NCBI GenBank assembly: GCA_022496185.1
Contig: WTXG01000016.1
Span: 372,001-436,000, forward strand
Reading direction: 5' to 3'
Origin: Multifurca ochricompacta
Taxonomy: Eukaryota > Basidiomycota > Agaricomycetes > Russulales > Russulaceae
Length of the DNA: 64,000 bases
The notes under the pieces: model-generated
The model's input: only the letters and a program-made list of their open reading frames with translations
Databases searched by the model: none
Told to the model about the DNA's origin: nothing
Part shown: positions 1 to 11,676 of the stretch, one piece after another
How positions within the stretch are numbered: the stretch's first letter is position 1
Layout of the letters: each line of letters opens with the position of its first letter
Program-made: the position numbers and the translations under genes

Positions 1-1057
1 GGGCGTAACCGCTACCTCGAACTGTTCACTGTGCCCCGTAACCGTCGTGCGACCCTTGCTTCATTCGTTGTCATGTTCATGTGAGTCTTGACGTCTGGCA
101 TTCGGCCAGTGTTTTTGTTTATTTTTTAACAAATCACCCTAGGCAGCAGTTCTGCGGCGTCAACGTCATCGCGTACTACTCGTCCACCATATTTACTCAA
201 GCCAACTTTACCCAAATCCAAGCCCTTCTCGCATCCTGGGGATTTGGCGCTCTTAACTTCGTCATGGCACTTCCTGCTGTCTACACCATTGATACGTTCG
301 GCCGCCGCAATTTGCTACTATTGACATTCCCTCTCATGTCGCTCTTCTTACTCATGACTGGCTTCGCATTGTAAGCTTTGGCCCGTATTCTTTATTGTTT
401 CACAACCCCGCTGACAGACGCTTCACAGCTGGATTCCAGAAGGCACAAGTCGAATTGCGGTTGTTGCCCTTGGCATCTATCTGTTTGACTGCGTATATTC
501 TCCAGGAGAGGGCCCCGTCCCCTTCACGTATTCCGCCGAGGCGTTCCCACTATACATTCGTGACATTGGCATGTCTTTTGCGACTTCCGTCACGTGGTTC
601 TTGTACGTGTACAAGTCGTTGTCAGTTTGATCGCACATTTACTGATTTGCGCAGCAATTTCGTGGTTGCTATCACATTCCCGCGTCTGCTGGGAGCGTTT
701 AAGCCTCAAGGTGCATTCGGGTGGTATGCCGCGTGGAACGTCATCGGGTTTTTTGCCATCTTGCTCTTTGTCCCCGAGACGAAAGCGCTTTCTCTGGAGG
801 AGTTGGACCAAGGTAAGTTTTTTTTTTCAGGTCTGTTATGGAGTGAGCACATTAATTCACACAACCACAAACACTGCATTACAGTCTTCTCGGTACCGAC
901 GCACACGCATGCCGTGTACCAGCTCAAGGCATTACCCCACAATATCAAAAAATACATATTCCGCATGAAGGTTGATCCCTTACCGCCACTGTACGATTAT
1001 GATGAGGACACCATTGGCGAGAAGCACTATGCGCCTGGCGGTGCTGGGCACGCATGA
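1..1057 (+). CDS. MFS sugar transporter, 3' part (5' end outside the window)
   Basis: Plasma-membrane sugar uptake protein of the major facilitator superfamily, sugar porter family. Exons read as <1..80, 143..370, 429..602, 655..812 and 885..1057, joined in frame by GT-AG introns of 52-72 nt. The spliced product shows the loop [14 protein letters not shown], then DTFGRRN, the family motif PEGTSR, the segment [15 protein letters not shown], and the late motif [11 protein letters not shown] (equivalent to PESPR/PETKG). Hydrophobic segments alternate as expected for the C-terminal half of a 12-TM transporter. The tail is hydrophilic and ends GGAGHA before a TGA stop. The first visible bases already encode RNRYLELF, so the first half lies upstream. 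Substrate cannot be read from the sequence; hexose or disaccharide uptake are both possible. Confidence 0.85.
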
Positions 1058-2389
1058 TCGGTTGTTTCCCCCGACTTGTTGGCCCAGTTTTTTATTTTTT
1101 GATATTGGTCACACTAAAGAGTACCGTAGTATCAAGAGCCTGTAGGGCCGGTTACGCGCTAACGACATTTATTTTCTTTTATGTTTTGATGTAAACGTTC
1201 ATGTCAAGCAAATATAAGTTAGTTTTTTTTTTTATCGACCCCGTAGCCGTGTGTGTGGCGTCATTTGCTTGGCAAGCAAGCACAAATACTGATTGAGGGC
1301 AGTAATAATAATACAAACAACAACTATCGAGGTGGTGCCGTGCAGTGGTCAGTTTAAACTTCTGAAAAAAAAAAAAAAACATGCGCTCGCGACTGTAGTG
1401 TCCTTTCGCCTCAATTGAAACCGACTTTGCAAATTTTATCACCCGCACCCCGCAAACCGCGAAATCGGGTTTTCACCAGTAGGTTTTTGTTGTATTTGTT
1501 TTCTTGTTCTTTTTCAATCACCCATCACAGAGGAGGAGAAGGAGAGGAGAGTCAGCATGCAGACGGCTGAGTCCTATATCGTCATTAAAACCCCTTCCCC
1601 CTCCTCCCCCCTCTCATCATCATATCATCATGACCATGGCGTTAGCGAGCCATCTATGGAATCTCAATTCATTCAATCAGGTTGGAACTATCCTGATAGG
1701 AGGAGCCACTCGTCATATTACTCTCTTCTCTCTTCTCGGCATTCCGGTACATAGTTCCCTTCTTTCCTTGAAAAAATACGAGAGGAGGGGGGGGGGGGGT
1801 GGGGGGTGGGGGTTTTATATATTTTTTATTTTACTTTAGGATTTAAAAGAATGCCTTTTTTTTTTTTTTCACTCACTGATGTACTACTACGGTCACCTCC
1901 ACTAACAGGTAAAAACCTGTGTAAGGTGGTTCCGTATCCTACCACTATTCATCATTTCGCCAACCTTTTTTTTTTTTTTTTTTTCGGCTGGTTAGTTAAT
2001 TAACCAACCAGAAGAACGGCCATTTCGGGCTTTTTGTGGGGTGTGGGGCCCAAAGAACGTGTGTTATTTATTATTTCAGGCCCCCCGCAGTAAGCATATG
2101 TATGTGTGTGTATAAAGCACCGCAGCTTTCTCGTAACCGTCTGCTCATTTGCGAATACCACACCCGTTCATCATGGATACGATGAATGAAAAAAAAAAAA
2201 ATTAGATGCATTACACTACAAAGAACATTTTAAGCTGTGAATTACATATACATACATTGAATTGAAAAAAACAAAAAATAACCTATTTTATTTTATTTAT
2301 TTTATCAAATGTTTTTTGAGTACTAAAAACTAAACCTGAAGTGGGTCAAACCGACGGGCTGCTGTCGGGCTATCACCGTCTTCACAAGA
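1058..2389. other. Intergenic region between convergent genes
   Basis: Holds the 3' ends of the sugar transporter (+) and the MAP kinase kinase (-). It is AT-rich with many A/T runs and a G run near 1788-1810. No ORF with recognisable homology was seen. It probably carries both 3' UTRs and polyadenylation signals. Confidence 0.5.
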
Positions 2390-4397
2390 TCATGGGCCAA
2401 CGTCAACGTCAACGTCAACGTCAAAGGATGCCCAGTTCCATACTTCACTGATCCACTGTGCCATGTCAACTTTCCGCTTGCCGGCCTTCGAGAACCACGG
2501 ATGGAGAAGCATGTCACGCGGTATTGGACGCCCAGCGGGATCTTTCATTAGCCTGTTATATATATGTATATATATATAAAAAAGGTGGATTTATTAAAAT
2601 TTTATTGTGGTCAAATAGTCCAAAGTCAAAGTCAAAATACTACTTACGACAAGGAGATGAAATCCTTCATCGTGTCACTCCAAGGTACGTCCAGATCGGG
2701 TTCGTCCTCCAGCCGTGGTGGCTACGGAGGATGGATTATTTTATTTTATTTTAGACTTTTTCCACCAAAGGGGATGGATTGGGAATGGGGGGGGGGGGGT
2801 GGGGGGTTGGCCTCCTCCCCTCCCCCCCCCATTCCCCTCCCCCTTCATTGGAACAGTAAAAAAAAAAAAAAGATCCAGTTTCACACACCCACCTCACTAG
2901 TTGTGATGCGCATGATCAAATCCAACGGTGCGAGGTCGCTCGGAAATGGAAATCGATTTTGGACGAGTTCGAGGATGGACAGTCCGGTTGACCATACGTC
3001 CGCTCGGATGGTGTATTCCGTTCCGGTGATACGTTCGGGCTGCAGGGGGGGGGGGAAGAGGAGAACCGTACATACGTAAGCACGCATTATCCGCCCGAGG
3101 GAAATCTCACCACGAGACTCAAAAAAAAAAAAAAAAAAAAACCAGTGCGCACCGCCATGTACTTGGTCGTCCCGGTGAAAGTACCGGCGCGAGAACCGAT
3201 CAACTCGCCAGAGACGCCAAAGTCACAGAGCTTGACGACCCCCTGTCGTGAGAGGAGGATGTTCGATGGTTTGATGTCCCGGTGGATGACCTTCTTAGAG
3301 TGCAAATACGCGAGGCCCTGGAGGACCTGATCTCCAAAAAAAAAAAAAAAAAGTTTCCGATAGTCCCGAACCAGGGCGGACGGTCAATCAGTGAGGGGGA
3401 AAAAAAAAAGAAAAAGAGGCGAGGCATAGAAAGGATAAAAGGTACACACTCCCTCTGCTAGGACCCGCGCGACCTTCTCTCCCACGCGACCCTTCCTCCG
3501 TCGGATCTGTTCCCCGACGGCGGCCAGGCTTCTCCCCTCACACAATTCCATGACCAGTTTAACCTCCCTATTCGACGGGGACATGTATGCGCCATAGAAG
3601 CGAACCACGTTCGTGTGCCTGAGACCGGAAAGGAAAGCGAGCTCGCGCACGAGTTGTTTTAGCGGACCCTCATGCGTGATGATAGTCTTGCGTGCAAATC
3701 GACGACCTGATCGCTTATCCTGCACTGTTTGGACCGCACCACTCGTACCTTCTCCCAGAAGCGAGACAGCTTCAAGTACGCTGTCCGACCAGGCACCGCT
3801 ATCACCTGCGGCGGCGGCGGCGGCGGCGACGTTTCCATTTCCGCTTCCGAACGTCAGGTCATTGTTCGGTGCGGACGCAGAGGCAGGCGATGGTAGCGGG
3901 CGGGTCTCCATACGACGCACGAGTTGTTGCAGATCGTTTAGGGACATGATCCTCGAGATCGAACGTGGTGTGATCGGCATCGTGGTGCGCTGCTCGTCCT
4001 CCGTTCCGTCTGGAGATTGTACCATGGGTGACGATGTGCGCATAGACGATGATGACAACGACGCCGATGAAGACGGAGCAAAAGTCGCAGCTGCAGCTCC
4101 TGAACCTGCTACGGCGGCCACCTTCAGGTCCATCGATGCATCACCTAAGTGCGATGCAACCTTTGAGTCAGATGGGTACGATGAGCTTAAAGGGTTCACG
4201 TTCAACGTCAATGACGGACGTGAGCCTATCGCCGCAGATCTTGCGCGCGTCAGCCAAGGCGCAGGTGGCAGTGGGTAAACCGGCGGTGGAAGATCCGGGA
4301 CCTCACCAAGCGGCGCATTTGCTGTCGACGCCCCACTCTGGGATCGTTGCAGCGTGCGGGGGCCTACGGGTTTAAGAGGTGGAATAGAGTGCATCAC
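2390..4397 (-). CDS. MAP kinase kinase of the cell-wall-integrity type (Mkk1/Mkk2/Pek1-like)
   Basis: Dual-specificity kinase expected to phosphorylate a Slt2/Mpk1-type MAP kinase. Exons on the minus strand: 4397..3450, 3326..3153, 3039..2893, 2721..2648 and 2552..2390. They sum to 1506 nt, an intact 501-aa protein. After a Ser/Pro/Ala-rich N-terminus of about 200 aa come the glycine loop LGEGTSGAV, the lysine in FARKTI, the catalytic loop [16 protein letters not shown], and the activation segment [16 protein letters not shown], whose Ser/Thr are the usual MAPKKK targets. [20 protein letters not shown] sequence follows; this 'FPFP' subdomain is typical of Mkk1/2 and Pek1 rather than Ste7 or Pbs2. 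The C-terminus [11 protein letters not shown] resembles Mkk tails. It ends in a repeat-encoded (DV)4 tract from a GTTGAC-type hexamer. Assignment to the Mkk1/2 branch is inference from motifs. Confidence 0.85.
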
Positions 4398-5077
4398 AGA
4401 AGTGTGTTTTTCCTCTTTTTTTTTTTTTTTTTCAATGTTCCTCTGCGCAAGTAGTTAGAGGAGAGAGGGGGATGGGGGGATGGTTGGGGGACACAATGCA
4501 GTATACACCCAAATAAGTGCCTGAAATAACAAAGAAGTGTATAAATTGTTCCCGCAAGCTTTGTTTTTCGTTAGCAATACAGTGCTGAACAAGTTGCGAA
4601 GCAAATGGAGCTTTTACATACCGGTGCCACGGCAGAAACAAGAAGTACAAAGGGCTGATTGCCAGTCTAGCCATAGAAGGTTTATATACCTCTTCGCGGC
4701 GCACACGGTTGCCATAAGGCCGAGGTGCCTGATTGCACAGGGCGATTTTTTTTTTTAAAAAAACATTTCACGCGGGAGCTAACCTCAGAAGGAGACGGAG
4801 ACGGAAATCCGCGGTAACTTTCGCTCGCTGACAGAGAGGAACGAACATGTGTTTCAGAGCAGAGAAAAAGGGGAAAGGGGGAAGAAGGGGTGGGTGCCAG
4901 TGGTGCCACAAAGAGAGCATGTGTGTGTGTGTTGTTTAATTGAAATATCGCGTGGGCGGGCGCAACTTGTGTGGCCCGGGAGCGAACGCAGGACCGTGGA
5001 GGAATGACACGGTCAGCCACAACACAAACACACTCTTCGTCTTCGGATAACGCGACAGAGTTCGTGACAATGTTCTA

Positions 5078-5105
5078 TCATCATCATCATCATCATCATC
5101 ATCAT
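5078..5105. repeat. (ATC)n microsatellite
   Basis: An uninterrupted trinucleotide tract in the intergenic region upstream of the MAPKK gene. Confidence 0.9.
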
Positions 5106-5248
5106 TGAACCGTCCTACAGCTCCGAGTGGACTTTCTATACCCACCAGGAAGATATTCAATAATGGATGATGATGTGATGGCATGTATCATACGTTATAC
5201 GTTCATAGTTCATATACGTATACGAATACGAGTAACTGCTTGTTGGAT

Positions 5249-5273
5249 CGCATCGCATCGCATCGCATCGCAT
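5249..5273. repeat. (CGCAT)5 pentanucleotide microsatellite
   Basis: Five perfect tandem copies of CGCAT followed by a partial unit. Confidence 0.9.
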
Positions 5274-5855
5274 CATGGAATCGTGGAGGCCTAGAACAAC
5301 GCTGACTCCCTTCGTTCGGAATACACCTCTAGGGGTGGGGATGGGGAATGAATAGGTACATATCCTGCGGGGGATGAGCAACGGCCGCAAGCGCAACCAA
5401 CAATCGAGTCACAATAACGCCGCCCATTGTTGAGGAGTGGAGACAACAACAACAAGAATAAAAACTCATAAAACTCATAACGGTGTTGTGTGCATGGAGA
5501 GGGGCAAAAGGAACCCCCCCCTTCTCCCCCCTTCCTTCCCACGGCCTATCGGACGGAATGACAGCATCTAAGAAAGCACAATCGCTTCGCAGCAACGATA
5601 CGCGCTCACATCGGAGGAAGCGTAAGAACGTGTTTCTTTTTAAAAACGGTTGCATTCGAATTGTGATACGTGTCACACAAAGAACCGAAAGTAAAATGTC
5701 TCTCAACATGGTTACATGGCTAGCTGCCCAACTAGCAATAACTCTGCGAATTTTCAAGAGGGGCAACACCTACTTACTACCTATGACTTTCTTAGCATTA
5801 GCAAACAACAGGCAAGCAGTGATTTATTTGAGTTGGAGCAATCTCCGATGTCGAT

Positions 5856-8122
5856 CTATGGCGCCGCTTGAGATGCCGCCCATACCCGTCCGGGCAGTCC
5901 AAGTGCGCCTCCGCGCCGGACCGTTTCCTCCAGTGTTGACATCTGGACATCCGCGCCCATTGCCCCTTGTACTTCAACCGTTGCCCCTGCCGCTCCGTTA
6001 AGTACTACGGAGATACTGACCATTCCTGGCATAGGTGGGCGCTCGGGGAAAGTAAGCACTACGGCTGCGGGTGCAATGACATACACATTGACCGGTATCG
6101 AACGCGGTATGTAAGTACCTGATACTGCGTCAGACCACGTTCGAGCAGAACGCAAACGGTTGCGGTTGACGCTCACCAGAGAGGAGCGCCCTTAATTCTT
6201 CTTCTGTCGCTTCGGTGCTAGGGTCCTCTTCTATGAGAGGACCAGCGGCGGCCTCAGGTATCCAGGCGATTCCATTCAGAAATTCGTTCAGCCAGCACTG
6301 GTCGCGCACAATCTCCAAAACGGCCCAGACTTCCTGCATATTATATACTTGCACACGTTCCAACAAGAATCCGGGTTCTTCTGGGGCCGTGAGTGTTAAA
6401 CGTAGTGGTGGGTGCATATTACTCGGGGAGACCTATTCGGGGAAATCAATAAGGCGCTCTAGTGTCCTAGGAATGTGAATATGCACATATGCGGCCGTGT
6501 ATCGTTCCGATGACAGTGTGCTTCCAGGATTCAGCTGTGACTCCGTGAGTTGGAGCTGGGACAACTAAGGGGGAAGACAAAAGCACTACCAGCATGTCTA
6601 CCCAGCCTCTGGTCATAAAGGACAGTGTTGGCCCGGCGCCCGTGTATGACAGCTGGTCGTGTGGTTGCACTACACGCGCTATCTCTAGCATACGGGACTG
6701 GCTCATGACGACGCCTGAGCCAAAAGCTAATACCCAGCCATACTTTCCAGCGTCCGGGCCCGTGGGCAGAGGAAAGTCATGCAAAAACCCAATAGCTGTA
6801 GGCGCGAGCGGAAATGAAGGATGACCAGTGAGCAACGCGTCCACAGGGGAAGGTGGTGCTTGTGAAAGCGTTTGCAACGGGACAAGAGTCAGACTTGCAC
6901 GGGTGACACCAGTCGGTGGAGGGTCGGCACTAAGGCAGTTATAAAGGTGAGCAAGCGGAATGTCGAACGACGATGGAAGCGGTGGCGGCGTGGTCGCCGG
7001 AACGCTACGCTGGAGAGAGAGGTAAGCCCGGGGGGAGAGATAAACAAGGAAACAGAGTGTCGGAGAATGGAGATATGGAAGCCCCAACGCGTGTCCACGG
7101 AGCAGAAGAACATCAAGAGGAACAGCCGGGTGTCCTGTGAGCCTGTCAACGTTTTTGGCATGAGCATGTTCCCGCGCATATAAGGTGAAACCTTCCATCC
7201 CATGCTCTTCTCCAGGGAACCGAAGGGACAGCAAAAGATAAAGGAAAGAAAAATTTTGCGAAGGGGGGACTCACGACGTAAGGAAGCCTGCCTCTGCCTG
7301 AGTGAATTTTGTGAGCTCCTTAGCGAGCGTGTCGACCTCGCCAAACCAGCGAGCTCCCGCGTTACTCTCGTGAGCGGCAAGTTCATCGAGGCGCATCAGG
7401 TATTCCAACGCGTCGCGCAGCCTTCGACCGTCCCCTCCATTGGAGACCCCGCTCACCAGCCGAGAGAAGAACGCGTCCATGGCTGGGGAGTCGCGGCCCT
7501 CCGTTGAGCCGGCGTAGGACGCATGCACCATCGGTTCGGGTATGAGTGCGACATCCAAGACAAGTACCTTCCCCCCGAGGACGAGTGTACCCGCAGCTGC
7601 CTCGGGGAAAGCTTGCATACCAGCCGCAGAGCTCCAAGTGCTGACCCGCGCTAGCGTGGTCGAATCATCAGAGGGGCCATCGTACCCCATATCTGTGCGT
7701 CTCCGCTCCTTGGCTGTGTCTATGGTTTGCACCACCTGTGTGCGAAACTAGGGGTGAAAGGTCAGAGAGACCCGGGCTGAGGAGGGGAAGTACATCGGAT
7801 ATGAAGGAGGGGGGAGAGGTACCAAGTGAAGCGTGTGCTGGCCGGCGGACTGCTGGCGAAGTAATGAAACGGTCCTGGAGTCGTTCAGGACTGTTGCTGA
7901 ATGGAGCGTCATAGAATGGGTAACTTGCGCCGTCGTGTCGAGGAGCGCATGAAGGAAAGTGACCAGTTTTTCGCTTGAGGTGGAAAACGGGTGGAGGCTA
8001 GAAGTAGCTATGTTGTCTGGCATAGGTGTCGCCTGCAACGCGGACAGTAACGTTGGATGGATGTTCGAGCTTTCTGTCATGGTGACCACAGTGGGTTGAG
8101 CGTTGAGCTCAAGATTTCTCAA
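5856..8122 (-). CDS. Mediator complex subunit 1 (Med1-like)
   Basis: Subunit of the Mediator middle module that links activators to RNA polymerase II in the nucleus. Exons on the minus strand: 8122..7823, 7747..7275, about 7209 (or 7204)..6590, 6534..6487, 6432..6177 and 6118..5856. About 650 aa, read through from an ATG at 8122. Med1-like features are an N-terminal helical part (LLSALQATPMP, then TFLHALLDTT), the strand KVLVLDVALIPEPMV followed by the helix LRDALEYLMRLDELA, and near the C-terminus VYNMQEVWAVLEIVRDQCW then LNEFLNGI. The last pair matches the position where Med1 domains carry a 'leucine-rich helix plus small cysteine/asparagine' segment. The intron ending at 6433 uses a weak GTGCAT donor; without it an in-frame TAG would stop translation. 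The join between exons 2 and 3 (7204-7275) does not keep frame with any canonical pair I found. Family call is moderate. Confidence 0.62.
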
Positions 8123-8324
8123 GTTGAGTGTAACGCGCGAGCGTCAGGCTTTTTCCTTTAAAATAATTGGAACCAACCAGCACAAGCACTTTTTTCCTCT
8201 CTCTGTCTCCTCTATACACTATAGGCAATGGGGTTGGTGTGCAACGGTCATTTTTTATTCTTTACCTTTGCTAGTTAATAATAGACTGACAAAAGTCTGA
8301 AGGACATCAATCAAGGCTGGCCTC

Positions 8325-10093
8325 TTGCGGAGGGGATACATACAGTGACCCTTCCGGAGCGTTGTTCTCTATTTATCTAGTCCGGGCGGAAACTTTCGAC
8401 AGGGACAACGTCGAAAGTTGGAAGGCAGACGTGGATGGTATTCTGATTTACGTACGTCATGGCATCCTCTACTTGTACACTTACGGGCTCAAGTTCATGT
8501 TACTACTGTAGACTGGTCTGTTCTCAGCTATCATTGTAACTTTCATCGTTGAAAGCCTCGAGAACCTTCAACCAGACTCTGGAATTGCCACTGTTGACCT
8601 GCTGGCACAAATATCTCGACCGCCTTGCAAACACGTCCCAACCGTCTGTCAGTTTGAGCTTTCTCACTCGCTCCTCTTTTCGTGCACCCACTTCCGTGCT
8701 GTGGACCAAAATACTACGGTTACTCAGTCTTATTGTGAGCATTTCATGCGCCCTTTTGACCATGCTTCTGCAACAATGGGCTCGTCTCTGTCTCCTTATC
8801 ACCAAAAATCATGGCAGCAAATTGCAGGATCGTGTTCGAATCCGTGTAGTTTTTTCGCAGAAGGGGCAATAAAATTATCATCTTCCGAGAGTTGTCGAGA
8901 TCCTAACTTCCCTTCTCCATATCTCAGTCTTCTTCTTTGCAGGACTCCTTAATTTTTTATATTTATAACGTCAATCGCACCCTGTTCTACATCATCGTCC
9001 CTCCGGCGTCCTTGTCTACGCAGGGTTGACGTTTATGCCGTTCCCTTCACCACAGTAGTCCGTATCAGACACCACTATCGCCCCTGATTTGGTCTTGCTC
9101 TATGGGCATTCTCCGCGTGATCTTCGGCTACTCATTCGTAATCAGAAATCGGGATCTTTTGGTGATATGGGCCCAGTATCAACGAGCCCCCATTCGATTC
9201 ATTGGACTACAGCGAGTTTAAACTCGACCAATCAATGATGCGTTACTTCGAAGCTAGTGCGAAGAAGCAGCATTGGATCATCGACGCTCGTGCGCTTACC
9301 TGGACACTAGACTTCCTTGATCTGAATCACGAATTGGAACAATTTACAGTCGGTATACCTGGTCTCTTCCTTTCAAAGGCCGTGGAACAGCCTGAGGAAA
9401 GGCTTGCTTGCATATCTGAATCTAGCACTCCTCACCCGAACCTCGGGAATGACCTCCAGAAACTCGTGACAAGGTCGTCGTGGACCAACAGCCACCATCT
9501 ATTATCGAAAATTTGTCGACTGTGGCGAGACTAAGTTTGCCTTAGGACACTGTATTTCATTCCAAACGCTATACAATCGGTTCTTGCCAGTGCATTTCGG
9601 GGTCAGAGCTCATCGTTCCCCTGCCTTCTTTTCGTGACAGTTACGAATCCTGGGCCATTGCTGAGTCCCTCAGGCAGGACCCCGGGCTTGACTCGAAGAT
9701 TTAGGCTCGATGCGGCCATCACCTGCGCGAGACTGGGTCAGAATGACCCACGCATGGCCCCGGTTATAATGGATCGACTACACATGTCTCGCAACGAACT
9801 AGGTCATTATCTGGGTGCCCGTGACAAGGACGGTCTGTTGCTTGCACACGTAGTCAGCTTTGTTCGGCGCATCTGCCGCACTGGCCTTGGAGTTCGGCAT
9901 ATCATAGACCCTGCCCTGACAAGATGTACCCTACCACTCATCCTGGCGGTGAAGCAACCTGGGGATTGGCCAACATTTGCATCATCTGGACTTGTACTTC
10001 CCACCAAGCATGGGACAATTCCGAGGCCAATTTATGCAGAGAAGCTTCCGTCGGAGGAGGCTTGTTCCCTTCTTTCAAATATAACAAAACCCA
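8325..10093 (+). pseudogene. Decayed DUF6535-family gene
   Basis: Relic of a membrane protein of a large agaricomycete family with a DUF6535 domain, function unknown. In order and scattered over frames I see SWKADVDGILIY, then across a 60-nt intron (about 8451-8510) TGLFSAIIVTFIVESLE and NLQPDSGIATVDLLAQIS, then SLIVSISCALLTMLLQQWAR, then HLPRVVEILTSLLHIS, then NVNRTLFYIIV, and LTWTLDFLDLNHELEQFTVG followed by IPGLFLSKAVE. These are family hallmarks (the TM pair, QQWAR, the 'WTLDSLDEDHELEQF' region). The reading frame changes several times, stops occur at about 9030 and 9220, and no start codon precedes the first conserved block. The last open stretch, 9634-10203, covers a plausible C-terminal part. 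It appears genuinely dead rather than simply mis-sequenced. Confidence 0.75.
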
Positions 10094-10312
10094 ACAACCC
10101 CCATATAATCAAGTTCCTTTTTTATGTGGTTCTTCGCTGTCTCTACGTCTATGGACTTCTTATTCGTTTATTTTACATGTATTATCGTACTATTGTGCTA
10201 TAAATCGTGGCCGTCTGATAAACCCGTAAAGCCGACGATGGTTTAAGGACCGACGCGTGCCGAAGTGTCGGCCATTAATTTTTGATTTCGACTTTGACTC
10301 TGTGACTACCAA

Positions 10313-11676
10313 ATGTTCGTTTCTCGTCGGGTTCCTCGTGTAGTCTCGAGGGCACTTTGTGCGACGCGCGGGTTTTCCTTCACAGCGCGCACCCTGTCTG
10401 ATGAACCGCCAAAGCCTCCACGTCCCATTGATGACTCGACCTCCGCTCTGGACTACAAGACGTCGCACAAGATCAGACCTCCACCTCTCCCAAAGATGGA
10501 CCTGCCGAGGTCACGATCTGCAGAAGAAGCAGTGACGAATATTCTCTATAACACACCTCCGCCGAGCCTACAGCCGTACAAGAAGTAAGCATTGCTTTAC
10601 CCCCTTGGTTTTTTTCTTTTTGCCTTTTTTTTTTTTTTGGTGTTATTGTCGCACTTGCTTCCTATGTCGATACTGTGACATCAGAACGTTCGGCTGACAT
10701 TTAAAATCAAATTTTCTAGGCATGTGCTCAACTGTCTCGTGCAGAACGAGCCTGGTGTGTTATCGCGCGTGTCGGGGATTCTCGCTGGGCGTGGATTCAA
10801 CATCGATTCTCTCGTCGTATGTCGGACCGAGATACGCGACTTGAGTCGGATGTGTATCGTCATTAGTGGACAGGACGGTGTTGTCGAACAAGCGCGACGC
10901 CAACTCGAAGATCTTGTACGCTCCTTTCCCCCTTTCCGCCCTCTCACCCCCTTTTTTCTACCCACCCCTTACGGTTTTTATATCTAATTCACAAGGTACC
11001 CGTGTGGGCGGTCCTGGACTACACCGAGACACGAACCATCTCGCGTGAACTGCTTCTCGTCAAAGTGTCTATTCTCGGATCCGAGTATCTCGAAGATCAG
11101 CTCACGGGTGGGCCCTCTCATGAACCACGAGCGTCACACCGCGCCCACGCCGAGCAGACCAAACTCGAGCGCGAGATGACGCTCGCGCGACACTTTGAAG
11201 AGTCCACACGCCCGTCTCCTTCGCCCCACCTAACTTCCTCCTCATCGTCAACTTCCTCATCCTTATCGTTCATCGTGATGGTGGAAACCTCTCACGCCGA
11301 GCGAGGCGTTACGCCTTCGTCATCAACATCTCCAATCTCTACACGTCCTCGCCAGCCAATTCGGAGCTAGGATCGTCGACGTGAGCGATAACAGCGTCAT
11401 CCTGGAAATGTCCGGCAAGACTTCGCGCGTCGAGGCGTTTCTTGGCCTCGTCAAACCGTTTGGGATCATAGAGTCAGCTCGTACCGGTGCGTCATGCCTT
11501 TTGGATTCTACTTTTGTTTTTTTTTGCTGACTCGTGACTCGTGTGGGGGATGCTTGTCCTATGTAGGTTTGATGGCTATGCCACGCACCCCTATCTCTGG
11601 ATTGTGGAGGACGACGCAACTAGCGAAGGTGACTCTGCTGTCGACGCGAGTCTCCTTCCCCCTGGCTAGGCCATAA
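10313..11676 (+). CDS. ILV6: Acetolactate synthase regulatory (small) subunit, mitochondrial
   Basis: Regulatory subunit that binds valine and activates the catalytic subunit (Ilv2) at the first common step of branched-chain amino acid synthesis, in mitochondria. Exons: 10313..10584, 10720..10915, 10996..11486 and 11567..11676. The N-terminus MFVSRRVPRVVSRALCATR is Arg/Ser-rich with no acids, as in a mitochondrial presequence. The ACT domain reads HVLNCLVQNEPGVLSRVSG, then ILAGRGFNIDSLVVCRTE. The C-terminal domain reads VLASQFGARIVDVSDNSVIL, then SRVEAFLGLVKPFGIIESA, and LMAMPRTPISG. Between the two domains (about 11190-11290, a TCC/TCA-rich stretch) the frame changes, and exon lengths sum to one base more than a multiple of three. 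No AG acceptor lies in that interval, so an indel is more likely than an intron. It may be an assembly error. Confidence 0.88.

Larger units (their letters stand above)
4398..5855. other. Intergenic region with MAPKK promoter and two microsatellites
   Basis: Lies upstream of the MAPKK (-) and downstream of Med1 (-). No gene was recognised. It contains an ATC/CAT trinucleotide array at 5078-5105, a (CGCAT)5 array at 5249-5273, a TG run near 4920 and a pyrimidine run at the MAPKK start. Short ORFs here are low-complexity. Confidence 0.45.

Noticed and set aside
3692..4375. Plus-strand ORFs over the MAPKK gene
   Set aside because: Shadows of the minus-strand coding exon; no motifs of their own.
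6565..6589. A 25-nt intron in Med1 (GTAGTG to TTAG)
   Set aside because: Too short; extending to the CACAG acceptor gives a normal 55-nt intron and the right frame.
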